Shown: positions 16,107-25,877, counted from the first letter of the stretch. The stretch: DNA of 64,000 nucleotides from Neisseria canis (GCF_900636765.1 NZ_LR134313.1:1488001-1552000), one strand, 5' to 3'. Translations and numbers: made by a program. Notes: generated from the letters alone by a model not told the origin.

Positions 16107-17303
16107 TTAATTGGTTACAAGTCTGCCTTGATGAATGACGGGAGCAGCTTGTTCTGATTTTTGTGCTTCAAGTCTTTGCAATTGGTTGAAAAAAGCAATA
16201 GCAAATAAAGTAATCGGTGTCATTCTCCAGTAAATCAGGTTGGAGAAGCCTATTTCAAAAATCAGATAAATCAGAATCAAAAAGTAGGCATATTTACTGT
16301 CTATATTGCGCAATATGAATCTGCAAAAAGCAAAGACGATTGCAATCGGACCTAGAATTGAGTTACGCAAAGAATATTCTAGATAACCGGAGTCGCCGTA
16401 CATATATTCGGTGGTGTAGCCAAAGCCAATGCCTTGCAGAGGGTTGTTAAAAATGTATTCCAAGTTATTGGCTAAGTTGCCGCCTTCTGCATACCTTCCG
16501 CCTAGGCCATTGTTCTCAGAGAACATTTTATCAATGGCAGAGTCGATGAGATCGCTGGCAAAGGGTAATATGACAACGAGCGCAAGTAATTCCAAACCAT
16601 ATATGACATAAGCAAAGTGCTTGTTGTATCTGTATAACTCGGATTGCAAAATAATCAATGAAAAGAGCAGTAATGCCAAAGATGTTGACGACTGCAGGAA
16701 AAATAGATATATCAAAAACAGAAAAGTAGCCAATAAGAATCTTTTTTGGTGTGTATATTTAAAGGCCATTATGTTTAATAAAACAAATATGAAATTATAG
16801 AAGCCTGCAACCGAGTGTGTGCCAAAAATTGTGACAGGTTTTAACTGAAACAACATATTGGGAATCAGATCATCATAAAAGGATGCGTAATATTCGCGTA
16901 TGATTTCAGTAATGGCCGGAATCTCTAAAATAATACCGATTGACAATACTGAGAAGAAAATATTACCGATTGTAAGGGCTGACAAATATCCTTTTAAATT
17001 TAACGGATTATGATTGGTGTTGATTAGAGTAAGGAAAAAGAAAACAATAAAATATAAGCCGTTTCCGTATTTGTAAGTATAGTATTTGGAAAGGAATGTG
17101 AAAGCAGCAATTGCAACACCAAACCCTAATCCCACAAATATATTGACCAGATCTATTCTTTTTTGCCGAAATAACAAAATGAATAAAAATATCAGGCTGG
17201 TAAAAGACAAGACTACCCCGGAGGTGGAAGAAATCACACCACCTATTGAAGCCGGTGCCATAATTCCTATTAGGAATAGGGTAAAAATCAAATAATTATT
17301 CAT
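16107..17303 (-). CDS. Wzy-like polysaccharide polymerase
   Basis: A 398-residue very hydrophobic protein with ten or more predicted membrane helices and one larger periplasmic loop (about 250-290, containing GGRYAEGGNLANNLEYIFNN), followed by PLQGIGFGY. This loop pattern is typical of O-antigen/capsule polymerases (Wzy), which join lipid-linked repeat units in the periplasm. Wzy proteins share little sequence, so the call rests on topology, the loop motif and position beside the flippase. Its reading frame is A+T-rich compared with flanking housekeeping genes, a common sign of horizontally acquired antigen genes. Its start overlaps the flippase stop by ATGA. Confidence 0.8.
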   Translation of the reverse strand: MNNYLIFTLFLIGIMAPASIGGVISSTSGVVLSFTSLIFLFILLFRQKRIDLVNIFVGLGFGVAIAAFTFLSKYYTYKYGNGLYFIVFFFLTLINTNHNPLNLKGYLSALTIGNIFFSVLSIGIILEIPAITEIIREYYASFYDDLIPNMLFQLKPVTIFGTHSVAGFYNFIFVLLNIMAFKYTHQKRFLLATFLFLIYLFFLQSSTSLALLLFSLIILQSELYRYNKHFAYVIYGLELLALVVILPFASDLIDSAIDKMFSENNGLGGRYAEGGNLANNLEYIFNNPLQGIGFGYTTEYMYGDSGYLEYSLRNSILGPIAIVFAFCRFILRNIDSKYAYFLILIYLIFEIGFSNLIYWRMTPITLFAIAFFNQLQRLEAQKSEQAAPVIHQGRLVTN

Positions 17304-18607
17304 AACTGAAGTGTTCTATCTGTAGAGGACTTGCTGCTTGATTTTTTGCAAGCCATCATTAATAGGCTTAAATCCAAAGCCATTCGGGCTGACCAAGCTA
17401 TTGCAGCACCTATGATGCCGAATTTCAGTAGCGCAAAGTATAGAAATGCAAAATAGATTGGGAACTCTATCATATGAAACTTAGCTGTTACTGAGGCTTT
17501 GCCTAATGCGTGAAGTTGGGAATAAAACAGGGCAGACAATGAATTGAGGAATACACCCACACACAAGATTTGCCCAACCAAAACAGACTCGGGATGGAAT
17601 TCGTCTTTTAGCCAGAATTTTAATACATATGGCATTAAAAATGCTAAGACGGAAGACATAGTCAGCATTAAAGCGCCTACACGGAACAACCATGTATTGA
17701 AATACTTTTGCCAATTGTCGGGCTGTTCCTGCATCAGACGGGACAGAGAGGGAAAAATAACGGAGTTAATGGCAGTAACCAAAATCAAGCTTTGAGCAAC
17801 CAATTCAAAAGGCACCACATATATGGTTACCGCAGCTGCAGAGAGCAATGCCGCTATCATAAAACGATCCAGTTGAACCATCATGGGGCTCAAAATGCTG
17901 CTCACGGTAACCCATCCGCCAAAAGAAAACAGTGTTTTAGCCGTTTCGGATGAATAAACCAATTGGCCGGGATGGTAATCGGGTTCGTTTTTTTTCATGC
18001 ATGAAAATGCTAAGTGGCGGAAAAGCAATAGTGATACGACGCGGCTGATAACCAAGCTGGCGATAATCCATGCCAAATCTGTGGTGAAATAAGAAATCAC
18101 TAATGGGCCGGCAAAGTTAATGGTGCCGAGCAAAACGCGCAGAATGCTGATGCCTTTGAAATTCATATAGGCTTCGTTCATGCCGCGGTAGGTTGCGCTC
18201 ATGGCTTGGGTTGGCAAGGCAATTGCCAAAAGCAGAACAGCGTTTCGGATTTCAGATTGAGGAATGTGTTCGGTTTTGATTAATCCGCTACAGCCGAATA
18301 GTGCAAAAAGTACAATGCCTACGCTGCCTATCAAGCCGGCAGTCATAGTTATGCGGGAAGCGGTTGCCAGCACCACAGGGACTTGATCGGTTTTTTTTTG
18401 CCCGCGCAACTTTGAAACCATTTGAGTTAATGCACGACCGATGCCTAAGTCGAGAACGCCGGCATAAGTCATCATTGCCCATGCTAATGCTAATAAACCG
18501 AAACGTTCGTTGCCGATATTAGCAATCAATTTGGGAATGGAGATCAGGGCGATAAGCAAAGGAAGTGCCAAACCGGCCATGTTCCAGCTGATATGTGACA
18601 GTTTCAA
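17300..18607 (-). CDS. Wzx-like repeat-unit flippase
   Basis: A 435-residue membrane protein of the MATE/MOP polysaccharide transporter superfamily with about twelve predicted helices. The first helix is ALPLLIALISIPKLIANIG, followed by the conserved GNERFGLLALAWAMMTYAGVLDLGIGRAL-type N-terminal region (residues about 32-60). Such proteins flip undecaprenyl-linked repeat units to the periplasmic side for Wzy. It is coupled to the wzy gene by an ATGA overlap. The 283-nt gap upstream (18608-18890) separates it from the epimerase gene and holds an outward-type DUS pair, so a separate promoter there is possible. Confidence 0.87.
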   Translation of the reverse strand: MKLSHISWNMAGLALPLLIALISIPKLIANIGNERFGLLALAWAMMTYAGVLDLGIGRALTQMVSKLRGQKKTDQVPVVLATASRITMTAGLIGSVGIVLFALFGCSGLIKTEHIPQSEIRNAVLLLAIALPTQAMSATYRGMNEAYMNFKGISILRVLLGTINFAGPLVISYFTTDLAWIIASLVISRVVSLLLFRHLAFSCMKKNEPDYHPGQLVYSSETAKTLFSFGGWVTVSSILSPMMVQLDRFMIAALLSAAAVTIYVVPFELVAQSLILVTAINSVIFPSLSRLMQEQPDNWQKYFNTWLFRVGALMLTMSSVLAFLMPYVLKFWLKDEFHPESVLVGQILCVGVFLNSLSALFYSQLHALGKASVTAKFHMIEFPIYFAFLYFALLKFGIIGAAIAWSARMALDLSLLMMACKKSSSKSSTDRTLQL

Positions 18608-18839
18608 AGTGTACTCTCTTTTAATTAAATCAGGCTGTTATGTTATAGATGATGTAATGCCAGCCTGATTTCGGACGTTACTGTATTTGGTAAACGGAAA
18701 GCTGAATCAAATGTGTAGGTGATTAGCTGGGTTTTATTTTTATCTGTTTATCTAGAAATAGTGTTTCACGCAGTAGAGATAGAATGTATAACTGCAAACC
18801 GGTTGCTGTTCAGTAGACATTAAGTTTTAAACCTTTATT

Positions 18840-18867
18840 TTCAGACAGGCATCAATGCCTGTCTGAA
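18840..18867 (-). terminator. DUS-pair hairpin (reverse arm first) after the epimerase gene
   Basis: TTCAGACAGGCA (18840-18851) and TGCCTGTCTGAA (18856-18867) form a 12-bp stem with a 4-nt loop, 23 nt after the epimerase stop on the minus strand, preceded and followed by T/A-rich bases. Likely terminator or attenuator within the locus. Confidence 0.65.
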
Positions 18868-18890
18868 AATACTTTTAAGGCTTGTTTTGG

Positions 18891-19916
18891 TTATTTTAAA
18901 AAGCCTTTGTACCAAGGCATGGCTTTCTTGATACCTTGTTCGATGGTGAATTGCGGCTCATAACCAAGCAGATTTTGCGCTTTGCCGATATCGGCTTGTG
19001 AATGGCGTACATCACCTGCGCGGAAATCGCGGTAGATGGCATCTTTTGTATATTGGATGTCGTTGTCGGCCAAGCTGCTTCGGATGTAGTTAAACAGTTG
19101 GTTCAACGTCGTGCGGCCACCGACAGCCACGTTATACACTTGGTTGCGGGCATCTGCATTATCGGTAGTAGCCGCCAAAATATTGGCTTGTACCGTATTT
19201 TCGATGAAACAGAAGTCGCGACTGGTCTCGCCATCGCCATTGATAAACAGATCTTCGTTTTTAATCATTGCCGAAGTCCATTTGGGAATCACCGCAGCAT
19301 AAGCACCATTCGGATCTTGGCGTTTACCGAACACGTTGAAATAACGCAAACCGATACATGTGAAACCGTAAGCACGGGCAAACACATCAGCATACAGTTC
19401 GTTTACATATTTGGTTACGGCGTATGGAGATAAAGGTTTGCCAATCGTGTGTTCCACTTTGGGCAAACCGGGATGGTCGCCGTAAGTGGAGCTGCTGGCT
19501 GCGTACACAAAGCTTTTTACTTCGGCGTCGCGTGCGGCAACCAGCATATTGAGAAAACCGTCGATATTGGCGCTGTTTGACGTAATCGGATCGTTAATTG
19601 ATCGCGGAACCGAACCTAAAGCGGCTTGATGCAATACATAATCAATGCCTTTGCAAACTTGGTGGCAGGTTTCCAAGTCGCGGATGTCGCCCTTAATAAA
19701 GGTGAAGCGTGCCCATTGCTCAGGCGTAACGGTACGTTGCACTTCATCTAAATTATGTTGGTGGCCGGTAGCAAAATTATCCAAACCCACCACGGTTTGA
19801 TCGAGTGTTAACAGGGTTTCGAGCAGATTGGAACCGATAAAGCCGGCCACTCCTGTGACCAGCCATTTTTTCGGCGATTGCTTAAGCTCCTGTTGGATTT
19901 GTTCATACTTATTCAT
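18891..19916 (-). CDS. UDP-N-acetylhexosamine(uronate) 4-epimerase, WbpP/TviC type
   Basis: A 341-residue extended SDR. NAD binding is by TGVAGFIGS (about 21-29) and the catalytic Y165-X3-K169 lies in SPYAVTK. The long N-terminal extension [18 protein letters not shown] is characteristic of the WbpP/TviC/WbgU subgroup, which acts on UDP-GlcNAc or UDP-GlcNAcA rather than UDP-Glc. It is preceded by a WbpO/TviB-type dehydrogenase, 27 nt upstream, so together they should make UDP-GalNAcA (or UDP-GlcNAc/GalNAc plus the uronic acid). It replaces the galE usually found beside rfbBAC in meningococcal region D. Confidence 0.87.
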   Translation of the reverse strand: MNKYEQIQQELKQSPKKWLVTGVAGFIGSNLLETLLTLDQTVVGLDNFATGHQHNLDEVQRTVTPEQWARFTFIKGDIRDLETCHQVCKGIDYVLHQAALGSVPRSINDPITSNSANIDGFLNMLVAARDAEVKSFVYAASSSTYGDHPGLPKVEHTIGKPLSPYAVTKYVNELYADVFARAYGFTCIGLRYFNVFGKRQDPNGAYAAVIPKWTSAMIKNEDLFINGDGETSRDFCFIENTVQANILAATTDNADARNQVYNVAVGGRTTLNQLFNYIRSSLADNDIQYTKDAIYRDFRAGDVRHSQADIGKAQNLLGYEPQFTIEQGIKKAMPWYKGFLK

Positions 19917-19943
19917 TATGCGGATATTCCGTATGTGTAGAGA

Positions 19944-21221
19944 TTAAAGACGCAAGTCGGTTTCTTCTGCGGTAAACAGGTATTTCAAATCATAAATAAC
20001 ATGTTCTTTTTTAGCCAGTTTGCGGATGGCTTCAATACCCATTTCTTTAAACTGTTTGTGCGCCACGGCTAAAATAATGCCGTCATACTGACCTTCTTCC
20101 AAGCTGGAAATCGGCGTGAGGCCGTATTCGTGTTGTGCTTCGGCATGGTCAATCCACGGATCGTAAACATCAACGGTAATGTTGTATTCTTTAAGCTCTT
20201 TGATGATGTCCACGACTTTGGTATTGCGCAAATCCGGGCAGTTTTCTTTGAAGGTTAAGCCCATAAGTAAGATTTTAGCGCCTTCGACCTGTACGCGTTT
20301 TTTCAGCAGGGCTTTAACCAATTGGGAAGCAACATAGCCTGCCATGTTGTCGTTCAGGCGGCGGCCGGCCAAAATGATTTCGGGATGGTATCCGATGCTT
20401 TGCGCTTTATGGGTGAGGTAGTAAGGGTCAACACCGATGCAGTGACCGCCGACCAAACCGGGACGGAAGGGCAGGAAATTCCATTTTGTGCCGGCAGCTT
20501 TCAATACGGCTTCTGTGTCAATGCCCATTTTGTTGAAAATCACGGCCAATTCGTTGATCAACGCGATATTCAGGTCACGTTGGGTGTTTTCAATCACTTT
20601 GGCTGCTTCGGCTACTTTGATGCTAGTGGCTTTGTGGGTGCCGACAACGATGATTTCGTTGTACAGAGCATCAACAACATCGGCAACTTCAGGGGTTGAG
20701 CCGGAAGTAATTTTTTTGATGGTGCTGACGCGGTGTTCTTTGTCGCCCGGATTAATGCGCTCGGGGCTGTAACCTGCGTAAAAATCTTGATTGAATTTCA
20801 AGCCAGAGAATTTTTCCAATACAGGCACACAGTCTTCTTCGGTTGCACCGGGATAAACGGTGGATTCGTAAATAACGATGTCGCCTTTTTTCAATACTTT
20901 GCCAATGGTTTCAGAGGCTTTAACCAGAGGTGTGAGATCGGGTTGGTTGTGTTCGTCAATTGGTGTGGGCACGGTTACGATAAACACATTGCATTTTTTC
21001 AAGTCTTCCAAATCGGCCGAATAGCTCAGGTGTTTGGCGCTTGCGAGTTCATCATCATCCACTTCCAATGTGGCATCGTGCCCTTGTTTTAAGGCTTCAA
21101 TACGGGCATGGTTGATATCGAACCCTACTACCGGACGTTTTTTACCAAATTCTACGGCAAGGGGCAGGCCTACATAACCCAAGCCGATAATGGCCAAATT
21201 GATTTGCTCTGGAGTCATCAT
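19944..21221 (-). CDS. UDP-N-acetylhexosamine 6-dehydrogenase, WbpO/TviB type
   Basis: A 425-residue UDP-glucose/GDP-mannose dehydrogenase family enzyme that oxidises C6 of a UDP-HexNAc to the uronic acid with two NAD. The NAD-binding [12 protein letters not shown] is at about 10-22, the middle domain has [17 protein letters not shown], and the active-site Cys lies in [11 protein letters not shown]. The C-terminal domain has LGLTFKE-like [18 protein letters not shown]. The sequence pattern fits TviB/WbpO rather than UDP-glucose dehydrogenase. Two adjacent ATGs are possible starts; the first is given. It pairs with the epimerase gene that follows. Confidence 0.88.
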   Translation of the reverse strand: MMTPEQINLAIIGLGYVGLPLAVEFGKKRPVVGFDINHARIEALKQGHDATLEVDDDELASAKHLSYSADLEDLKKCNVFIVTVPTPIDEHNQPDLTPLVKASETIGKVLKKGDIVIYESTVYPGATEEDCVPVLEKFSGLKFNQDFYAGYSPERINPGDKEHRVSTIKKITSGSTPEVADVVDALYNEIIVVGTHKATSIKVAEAAKVIENTQRDLNIALINELAVIFNKMGIDTEAVLKAAGTKWNFLPFRPGLVGGHCIGVDPYYLTHKAQSIGYHPEIILAGRRLNDNMAGYVASQLVKALLKKRVQVEGAKILLMGLTFKENCPDLRNTKVVDIIKELKEYNITVDVYDPWIDHAEAQHEYGLTPISSLEEGQYDGIILAVAHKQFKEMGIEAIRKLAKKEHVIYDLKYLFTAEETDLRL

Positions 21222-21282
21222 AATTTTGTATCTCTAAAAGTTGTAATAATGAAATTTTTCGTGATGCTTTAATTTTTTAGTT

Positions 21283-21294
21283 TTCAGACAGGCA
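21283..21294 (-). repeat. DUS (wad dialect), single copy
   Basis: TTCAGACAGGCA between rfbC and the dehydrogenase gene, unpaired. Confidence 0.85.
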
Positions 21295-21321
21295 TCAGGC
21301 TTGAAGTATGGTGCGGGGCTG

Positions 21322-21867
21322 TTATTTGTATAATTCACGCAACTCTTGCAAAGATTTGCCTTGTTGGTCTTTGGCTGATAAAAGCGGATTGTTAATCGGC
21401 CATTCGATGCCTACCGTCGGGTCATTCCACATCAAGCTGGCTTCGGCTTGCGGGTTGTAATAATCGGTGCATTTGTATTCGAAATCGGCAATATCGCTTA
21501 ACACAACGAATCCATGAGCCAAGCCCGGCGGAACCCAAAACTGGGTTTTGTTGTCCTCGTTTAAAATCACACCTTCCCATTGGCCGTAGGTGGGTGAATC
21601 CGGGCGGATATCCACGGCAACATCAAATACTTCGCCGCGCACGCAGCGAACCAGTTTGCCTTGAGGGTTAACGGTTTGGAAATGCAGGCCGCGTAAAACG
21701 CCTTTTTGCGAACGTGAGTGGTTGTCTTGTACAAAATCTAAATCGATGCCGAGCATTTCGCGATAACGGTTTTTTTCGAAAGTTTCCAAGAAAAATCCGC
21801 GCTCGTCGCCGAACACTTTGGGCTGAATGATTTTGACGTCTTTAATTTTTGTATCGATAACTTGCAT
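21322..21867 (-). CDS. rfbC: dTDP-4-dehydrorhamnose 3,5-epimerase
   Basis: A 181-residue cupin enzyme that epimerises dTDP-4-keto-6-deoxyglucose at C3 and C5, the third step to dTDP-L-rhamnose. Landmarks: VFGDERGFFLETFEKNRY, the catalytic His in RGLHFQ, KLVRCVRGEVFDVAVDIR, and the C-terminal SAKDQQGKSL. Full length for RmlC. It is third in rfbB-rfbA-rfbC; the reductase rfbD that would complete rhamnose synthesis is not in the window. Confidence 0.95.
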   Translation of the reverse strand: MQVIDTKIKDVKIIQPKVFGDERGFFLETFEKNRYREMLGIDLDFVQDNHSRSQKGVLRGLHFQTVNPQGKLVRCVRGEVFDVAVDIRPDSPTYGQWEGVILNEDNKTQFWVPPGLAHGFVVLSDIADFEYKCTDYYNPQAEASLMWNDPTVGIEWPINNPLLSAKDQQGKSLQELRELYK

Positions 21868-21882
21868 TGTCTATTCCATGTT

Positions 21883-21928
21883 TTCAGACAGGCATTAGCC
21901 ATATATCTGCTTGCGATGCCTGTCTGAA
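21883..21928 (-). terminator. DUS pair between rfbA and rfbC
   Basis: TTCAGACAGGCA (21883-21894) and TGCCTGTCTGAA (21917-21928) can form a 12-bp stem with a 22-nt loop. The loop is long and the genes look co-transcribed, so termination here is doubtful; it may be just two DUS copies. Confidence 0.45.
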
Positions 21929-21934
21929 AAAGTT

Positions 21935-22807
21935 TTATTTAGAAGTTTCCAGCAGGCGTTGCAGGTATTGGCCGTAGCCTGTTTTGGCAAGAGGTTTGAT
22001 TTTCTCTGCCAGCTCATCTTTGTTTAACCAGCCTTTATTGAAAGCAATTTCTTCCAAACAGGCCACTTTCAAGCCTTGGCGGCTTTCGATGGTTTGAACG
22101 AAGTGGCCGGCTTCCATTAAGCTGTCGTGCGTGCCTGTGTCCAACCAAGCGAAGCCGCGACCAAGCAGCTCAACATTCAATGTGCCTTCTTCCAGATACA
22201 TTTGGTTGATGCTGGTGATCTCTAATTCGCCGCGGGCAGACGGTTTGACACGCTTCGCTTTTTCAACAACGCTGTTGTCATAGAAGTACAGGCCGGTAAC
22301 GGCATAGTTGGATTTCGGTTTTTCAGGTTTTTCCACGATAGACAACACTTTGTTGTCTTTATCGAACTCCACCACGCCGAAGCGTTCGGGGTCGGCTACC
22401 TGATAACCGAACACTGTGGCGCCTTTGGGGCGGGAAGCAGCCAATTCCAGTTTGCGGCCGAAGCTTTCGCCGAAATAGATGTTGTCGCCCAAAATCAGAC
22501 AGGCGCTGTCGTCGCCGATGAATTCGTCACCAATCAGGAATGCCTGTGCCAAGCCGTCGGGGCTGGGTTGGATGGCATAGCTGATATTGATGCCGAAGTC
22601 GGATCCGTCACCCAAAAGGCGTTGGTAGCCCGACATATCTTCGGGGGTTGAAATAATCAATATATCGCGAATTCCGGCCAGCATCAGCACGGAAATCGGG
22701 TAATATACCATTGGTTTGTCATAAATTGGCAGTAATTGTTTTGAAACGCCGCGAGTGATTGGGTAAAGACGGGTTCCAGAGCCACCGGCTAAAACGATGC
22801 CTTTCAT
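21935..22807 (-). CDS. rfbA: Glucose-1-phosphate thymidylyltransferase
   Basis: A 290-residue nucleotidyltransferase making dTDP-glucose from dTTP and glucose-1-phosphate. The N-terminal signature [13 protein letters not shown] and the Lys of [12 protein letters not shown] are present; [11 protein letters not shown] and [12 protein letters not shown] are conserved. Full length for RmlA. It lies 17 nt after rfbB. Product feeds RfbB and RfbC. Confidence 0.95.
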   Translation of the reverse strand: MKGIVLAGGSGTRLYPITRGVSKQLLPIYDKPMVYYPISVLMLAGIRDILIISTPEDMSGYQRLLGDGSDFGINISYAIQPSPDGLAQAFLIGDEFIGDDSACLILGDNIYFGESFGRKLELAASRPKGATVFGYQVADPERFGVVEFDKDNKVLSIVEKPEKPKSNYAVTGLYFYDNSVVEKAKRVKPSARGELEITSINQMYLEEGTLNVELLGRGFAWLDTGTHDSLMEAGHFVQTIESRQGLKVACLEEIAFNKGWLNKDELAEKIKPLAKTGYGQYLQRLLETSK

Positions 22808-22824
22808 AAATTTCTCCAGTTATT

Positions 22825-23910
22825 TTAGTTTTTTAAACCCAAGCGTTCACCTTGGTAGTTGCCGTCTAATACGGCTTGCCACCATGCCTGATTATTCAAA
22901 TACCATTCAACGGTTTTGCGGATGCCGGTTTCGAAAGTCTCTTGAGGCTTCCAGCCCAAATCACGGCCGATTTTCGCCGCATCAATGGCGTAGCGGTGGT
23001 CGTGACCCGGACGGTCGGTAACGTGGGTGATGAGTTCTTGATATGATGTGATGTTGGGTGTGTTCGGGTTTTGTGCGGTTGGGCGCAATTCATCCAAGAT
23101 GCTGCAAATGGTTTTGACAACATCAATGTTTTTACGCTCGTTGTGTCCGCCGATATTATAGGTTTCTGCGTCGGCTGCTTCAGTAAATACTTTCCACAGG
23201 GCGCGCGCGTGATCTTCTACAAACAGCCAATCGCGGATTTGGTTGCCTTCGCCGTAAACGGGCAATGGTTTGCCGGCCAGGCAGTTGAGGATCATCAAGG
23301 GAATCAGTTTTTCCGGAAAGTGGAACGGGCCGTAGTTGTTTGAACAGTTTGTCAGCACAACAGGCAGGCCGTAGGTTCGGTTCCACGCGCGTACCAAATG
23401 GTCGCTGGATGCTTTACTGGCAGAATAGGGGCTGCTGGGGGCATAAGGCGTGGTTTCTGTGAACAAGTCGTCTGTGCCGTGCAGGTCGCCGTATACTTCA
23501 TCGGTAGATATATGGTGGAAACGGAAAACGGCTTTGTTTTCTTGGGAGAGCGTGTTCCAATATTGGCGTGCGGCTTCAAGCAGGGTGTAAGTGCCGACGA
23601 TATTGGTTTCGATAAAAGCAGCCGGGCCGTCGATAGAGCGGTCTACATGGCTTTCTGCAGCCAAGTGCATAATCCCGCGAGGCTGGTATTGCGCAAATAG
23701 TTTGTCGATTGCTTCGCGGTCGCAAATATCGGTTTGGGAAAAGATATAACGGGGATTGTCGGCAATGCTTTCCAGTGAGTGAAGGTTGCCGGCATAAGTG
23801 AGTTTGTCGATGTTTACCACCGTTGCGTCGGTGTTGTTGATTAAATGGCGGATTACGGCGGAGCCGATAAAACCTGCGCCGCCAGTGACGAATACGGTGT
23901 TTTTCTGCAT
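22825..23910 (-). CDS. rfbB: dTDP-glucose 4,6-dehydratase
   Basis: A 361-residue extended SDR that converts dTDP-glucose to dTDP-4-keto-6-deoxyglucose. NAD-binding [10 protein letters not shown] is near the N-terminus; the catalytic STDEVYGDL and [12 protein letters not shown] (Y-X3-K) are present. It is the first gene of the minus-strand polysaccharide locus. The 171 nt to ribD (23911-24081) are A+T-rich and should hold the locus promoter, but I cannot fix its boxes. In meningococcal cps region D, rfbBAC also occur together without rfbD. Confidence 0.95.
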   Translation of the reverse strand: MQKNTVFVTGGAGFIGSAVIRHLINNTDATVVNIDKLTYAGNLHSLESIADNPRYIFSQTDICDREAIDKLFAQYQPRGIMHLAAESHVDRSIDGPAAFIETNIVGTYTLLEAARQYWNTLSQENKAVFRFHHISTDEVYGDLHGTDDLFTETTPYAPSSPYSASKASSDHLVRAWNRTYGLPVVLTNCSNNYGPFHFPEKLIPLMILNCLAGKPLPVYGEGNQIRDWLFVEDHARALWKVFTEAADAETYNIGGHNERKNIDVVKTICSILDELRPTAQNPNTPNITSYQELITHVTDRPGHDHRYAIDAAKIGRDLGWKPQETFETGIRKTVEWYLNNQAWWQAVLDGNYQGERLGLKN

Positions 23911-24081
23911 GATTTTTTAACCTGAATTTGAAAATAAAATTAGGGGTAATGAATTATTCGTCATTTAAAATTAATAACAGAATAATTTTATCTCGGAGTG
24001 ATTGTAGGCCGTTTGGATTAATTTTTGTTAAAAGAATCGCAAAACAGCATGAATTATGATAAGCGATATAGTCGATTGTTT

Positions 24082-25188
24082 TTAAGGGAACTTTTTGTTA
24101 TGTAGGGTTATTTTTATGTCATTTCCCAGTATCTCTGCCGACACGGGGAAAAAGTCGGGCATTTGGTTTAAGGCTTGGTTGTTTTCCGGCAACATAAACA
24201 GCCCTTTTGCATTGTTGCCTAATATTTTGGCGGATTGATAGAGCACTATTTCATCCACCAAACCGGTTTCTATGAATGCGGCATTCAGCTTGGCGCCTGC
24301 TTCCACCAAAACTTCCCCGATTCCTTGTTGGGCTAACTGCCGCATCATTTCATGCAAATCCACATGGCCGTTTTTTTCAGACAGGCATAACACGGAAATG
24401 TTCCGATGACGGAGATACGGTGTATGCTTTTGGGTATTGGAAACTGTAGTGCAGATAATGGTTCGGCTGCCGCAATCCCGGACAACCGAAGAATCGGATG
24501 GGGTTTGCAGCTTGCTGTCGAGAATGATGCGCGTGGGTTGGCGCAAAGTGGGGAAGGCGCGAACGTTTAAACGAGGATTGTCGGCCAAAACGGTCCCGAT
24601 ACCGGTGAGCACGGCACAACTTTCTGCACGCAAAATCTGTACGTCTGCCCGTGCGGCTTCTCCGGTTATCCATTGACTCAAACCGTTGCTCAAAGCCGTT
24701 TTGCCGTCTAGGCTGGCGGCGCATTTCAGGCGGATGAAGGGTTTGCCGCGTTCGATGCGGGATAGGAAGCCGCGGTTGAGTGCGCGTGCTTCTTGCTCCA
24801 GCAAGCCGCTTTGTGTTTCGATACCGGCTTGAGCCAGCAGAGACAAGCCTTTTCCTGCAACCAGCGGATTGGGGTCGGTCATGGCGGCCACTACCCGTTT
24901 GACGCCGGCTTTTATCAGGGCTTCTGCGCACGGAGGAGTGCGACCGTAATGGCTGCACGGCTCCAGGGTAACGTAGGCAGTAGCGTCTCGGGCGAGCGGG
25001 CCGGCTTGGTTGAGGGCGTGTACTTCGGCGTGCGGGCCGCCTGCCTGAATGTGAAAGCCTTGTCCGACGATTTGGTCGCCATGCGCGATGACGCAGCCGA
25101 CGCGCGGATTGGGGCTGGTGGAAAACCGGCCTTCCCAGGCAAGGGTTAATGCGGACTGCATCATGCGGATATCGGTGTTGCTGAACAT
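24082..25188 (-). CDS. ribD: Bifunctional riboflavin deaminase/reductase
   Basis: A 368-residue enzyme for two steps of riboflavin synthesis: deamination of the pyrimidine intermediate, then reduction of its ribosyl group. The N-terminal deaminase (about 1-145) has the zinc ligands HAEV and PCSHYGRTPPC; the NADPH-dependent reductase domain follows (about 148-368; LKCAASLDGKTAL, VEAGAKLNAAFI). A resident-dialect DUS (24376-24387) is embedded in the reductase domain and is read as CLSEK. It is a single gene; the other rib genes are not in the window. Confidence 0.95.
   Translation of the reverse strand: MFSNTDIRMMQSALTLAWEGRFSTSPNPRVGCVIAHGDQIVGQGFHIQAGGPHAEVHALNQAGPLARDATAYVTLEPCSHYGRTPPCAEALIKAGVKRVVAAMTDPNPLVAGKGLSLLAQAGIETQSGLLEQEARALNRGFLSRIERGKPFIRLKCAASLDGKTALSNGLSQWITGEAARADVQILRAESCAVLTGIGTVLADNPRLNVRAFPTLRQPTRIILDSKLQTPSDSSVVRDCGSRTIICTTVSNTQKHTPYLRHRNISVLCLSEKNGHVDLHEMMRQLAQQGIGEVLVEAGAKLNAAFIETGLVDEIVLYQSAKILGNNAKGLFMLPENNQALNQMPDFFPVSAEILGNDIKITLHNKKFP
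24376..24387 (-). repeat. DUS (wad dialect) inside ribD
   Basis: A perfect 12-mer in the ribD reading frame, translated as CLSEK. A second in-frame copy in ansA (51415-51426) gives the same peptide. Confidence 0.85.
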
Positions 25189-25208
25189 GTGGAATAAATA
25201 TTAAGAAC

Positions 25209-25234
25209 AAAGGCGTATTGTAAAATACGCCTTT
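25209..25234 (-). terminator. Intrinsic terminator between lipoprotein gene and ribD
   Basis: AAAGGCGTATT and AATACGCCTTT form a perfect 11-bp stem with a 4-nt loop, followed on the minus strand by a T-rich run (TTTGTTCTTAATATTT). It lies 55 nt after the lipoprotein stop. Confidence 0.75.
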
Positions 25235-25289
25235 GGTTTGTGTGTAATTATTTTTCAGATTTTCAGGCAGGCATTGTCCGAATAGCTGG

Positions 25290-25877
25290 TTAATGCTTGA
25301 GTTTGATGTTTTTCAAAACGCTGTCTAGCTGCTGCGAAGTTGCACTCGGGCTGTATGCGCAAATATTGTAGAGGCCTTCTGTAGAATAAACGGATACGCA
25401 GGTCTCGTTTAGTGTTTCATCGCCGCTGGTTTGGGAATAGTGGTAATCCATGCGGTTTTCGGTGGAAACGCCGATTTTCACGTCTTTAAGGCTTTTATCC
25501 GCTTCAATGTGCTTTTTCAGGTTGGCAAAATATTCGTTTGCCGGCTTCTGCGGTTTGCCGAGATTGGTGGCGTATAAGGTGATGTTTTGTGCATCATCAT
25601 GCTGCATGAGGGTTAAGTCGGCAGTGTTTACTCCGGGCGGAAGCTGGCGGGCTTCTTTGGAAATGTCTGCAAAGCTGCTGTTTTCGATAATGATGCTGAG
25701 TTTACCGTCTTTGCTGGTTAATGTCTGCACGGCGCTTTGGGGTACGGAGGCGGCGTCGTTGATGGCAGAAGCGGCAGAAGAGGCGGCTTCGGGAGAAACG
25801 GATGTTTCAGATTGCCCGTTGCAGGCACTTAACAATAGGATAGAGGCTGCTAAGCCTAGAAAAGCTGTTTTCTTCAT
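25290..25877 (-). CDS. Putative lipoprotein, unknown function
   Basis: I do not recognise this 195-residue protein. It opens with a lipoprotein signal MKKTAFLGLAASILLLSAC (lipidated Cys19), then a Ser/Ala-rich linker (SVSPEAASSAASAINDAAS) and a soluble domain of about 140 residues with two Cys (in NETCVS and YNICAYS) that could pair as a disulfide. A longer frame exists upstream, but the start at 25877 gives a perfect signal peptide. It is a single gene between terminators. Confidence 0.8.
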   Translation of the reverse strand: MKKTAFLGLAASILLLSACNGQSETSVSPEAASSAASAINDAASVPQSAVQTLTSKDGKLSIIIENSSFADISKEARQLPPGVNTADLTLMQHDDAQNITLYATNLGKPQKPANEYFANLKKHIEADKSLKDVKIGVSTENRMDYHYSQTSGDETLNETCVSVYSTEGLYNICAYSPSATSQQLDSVLKNIKLKH

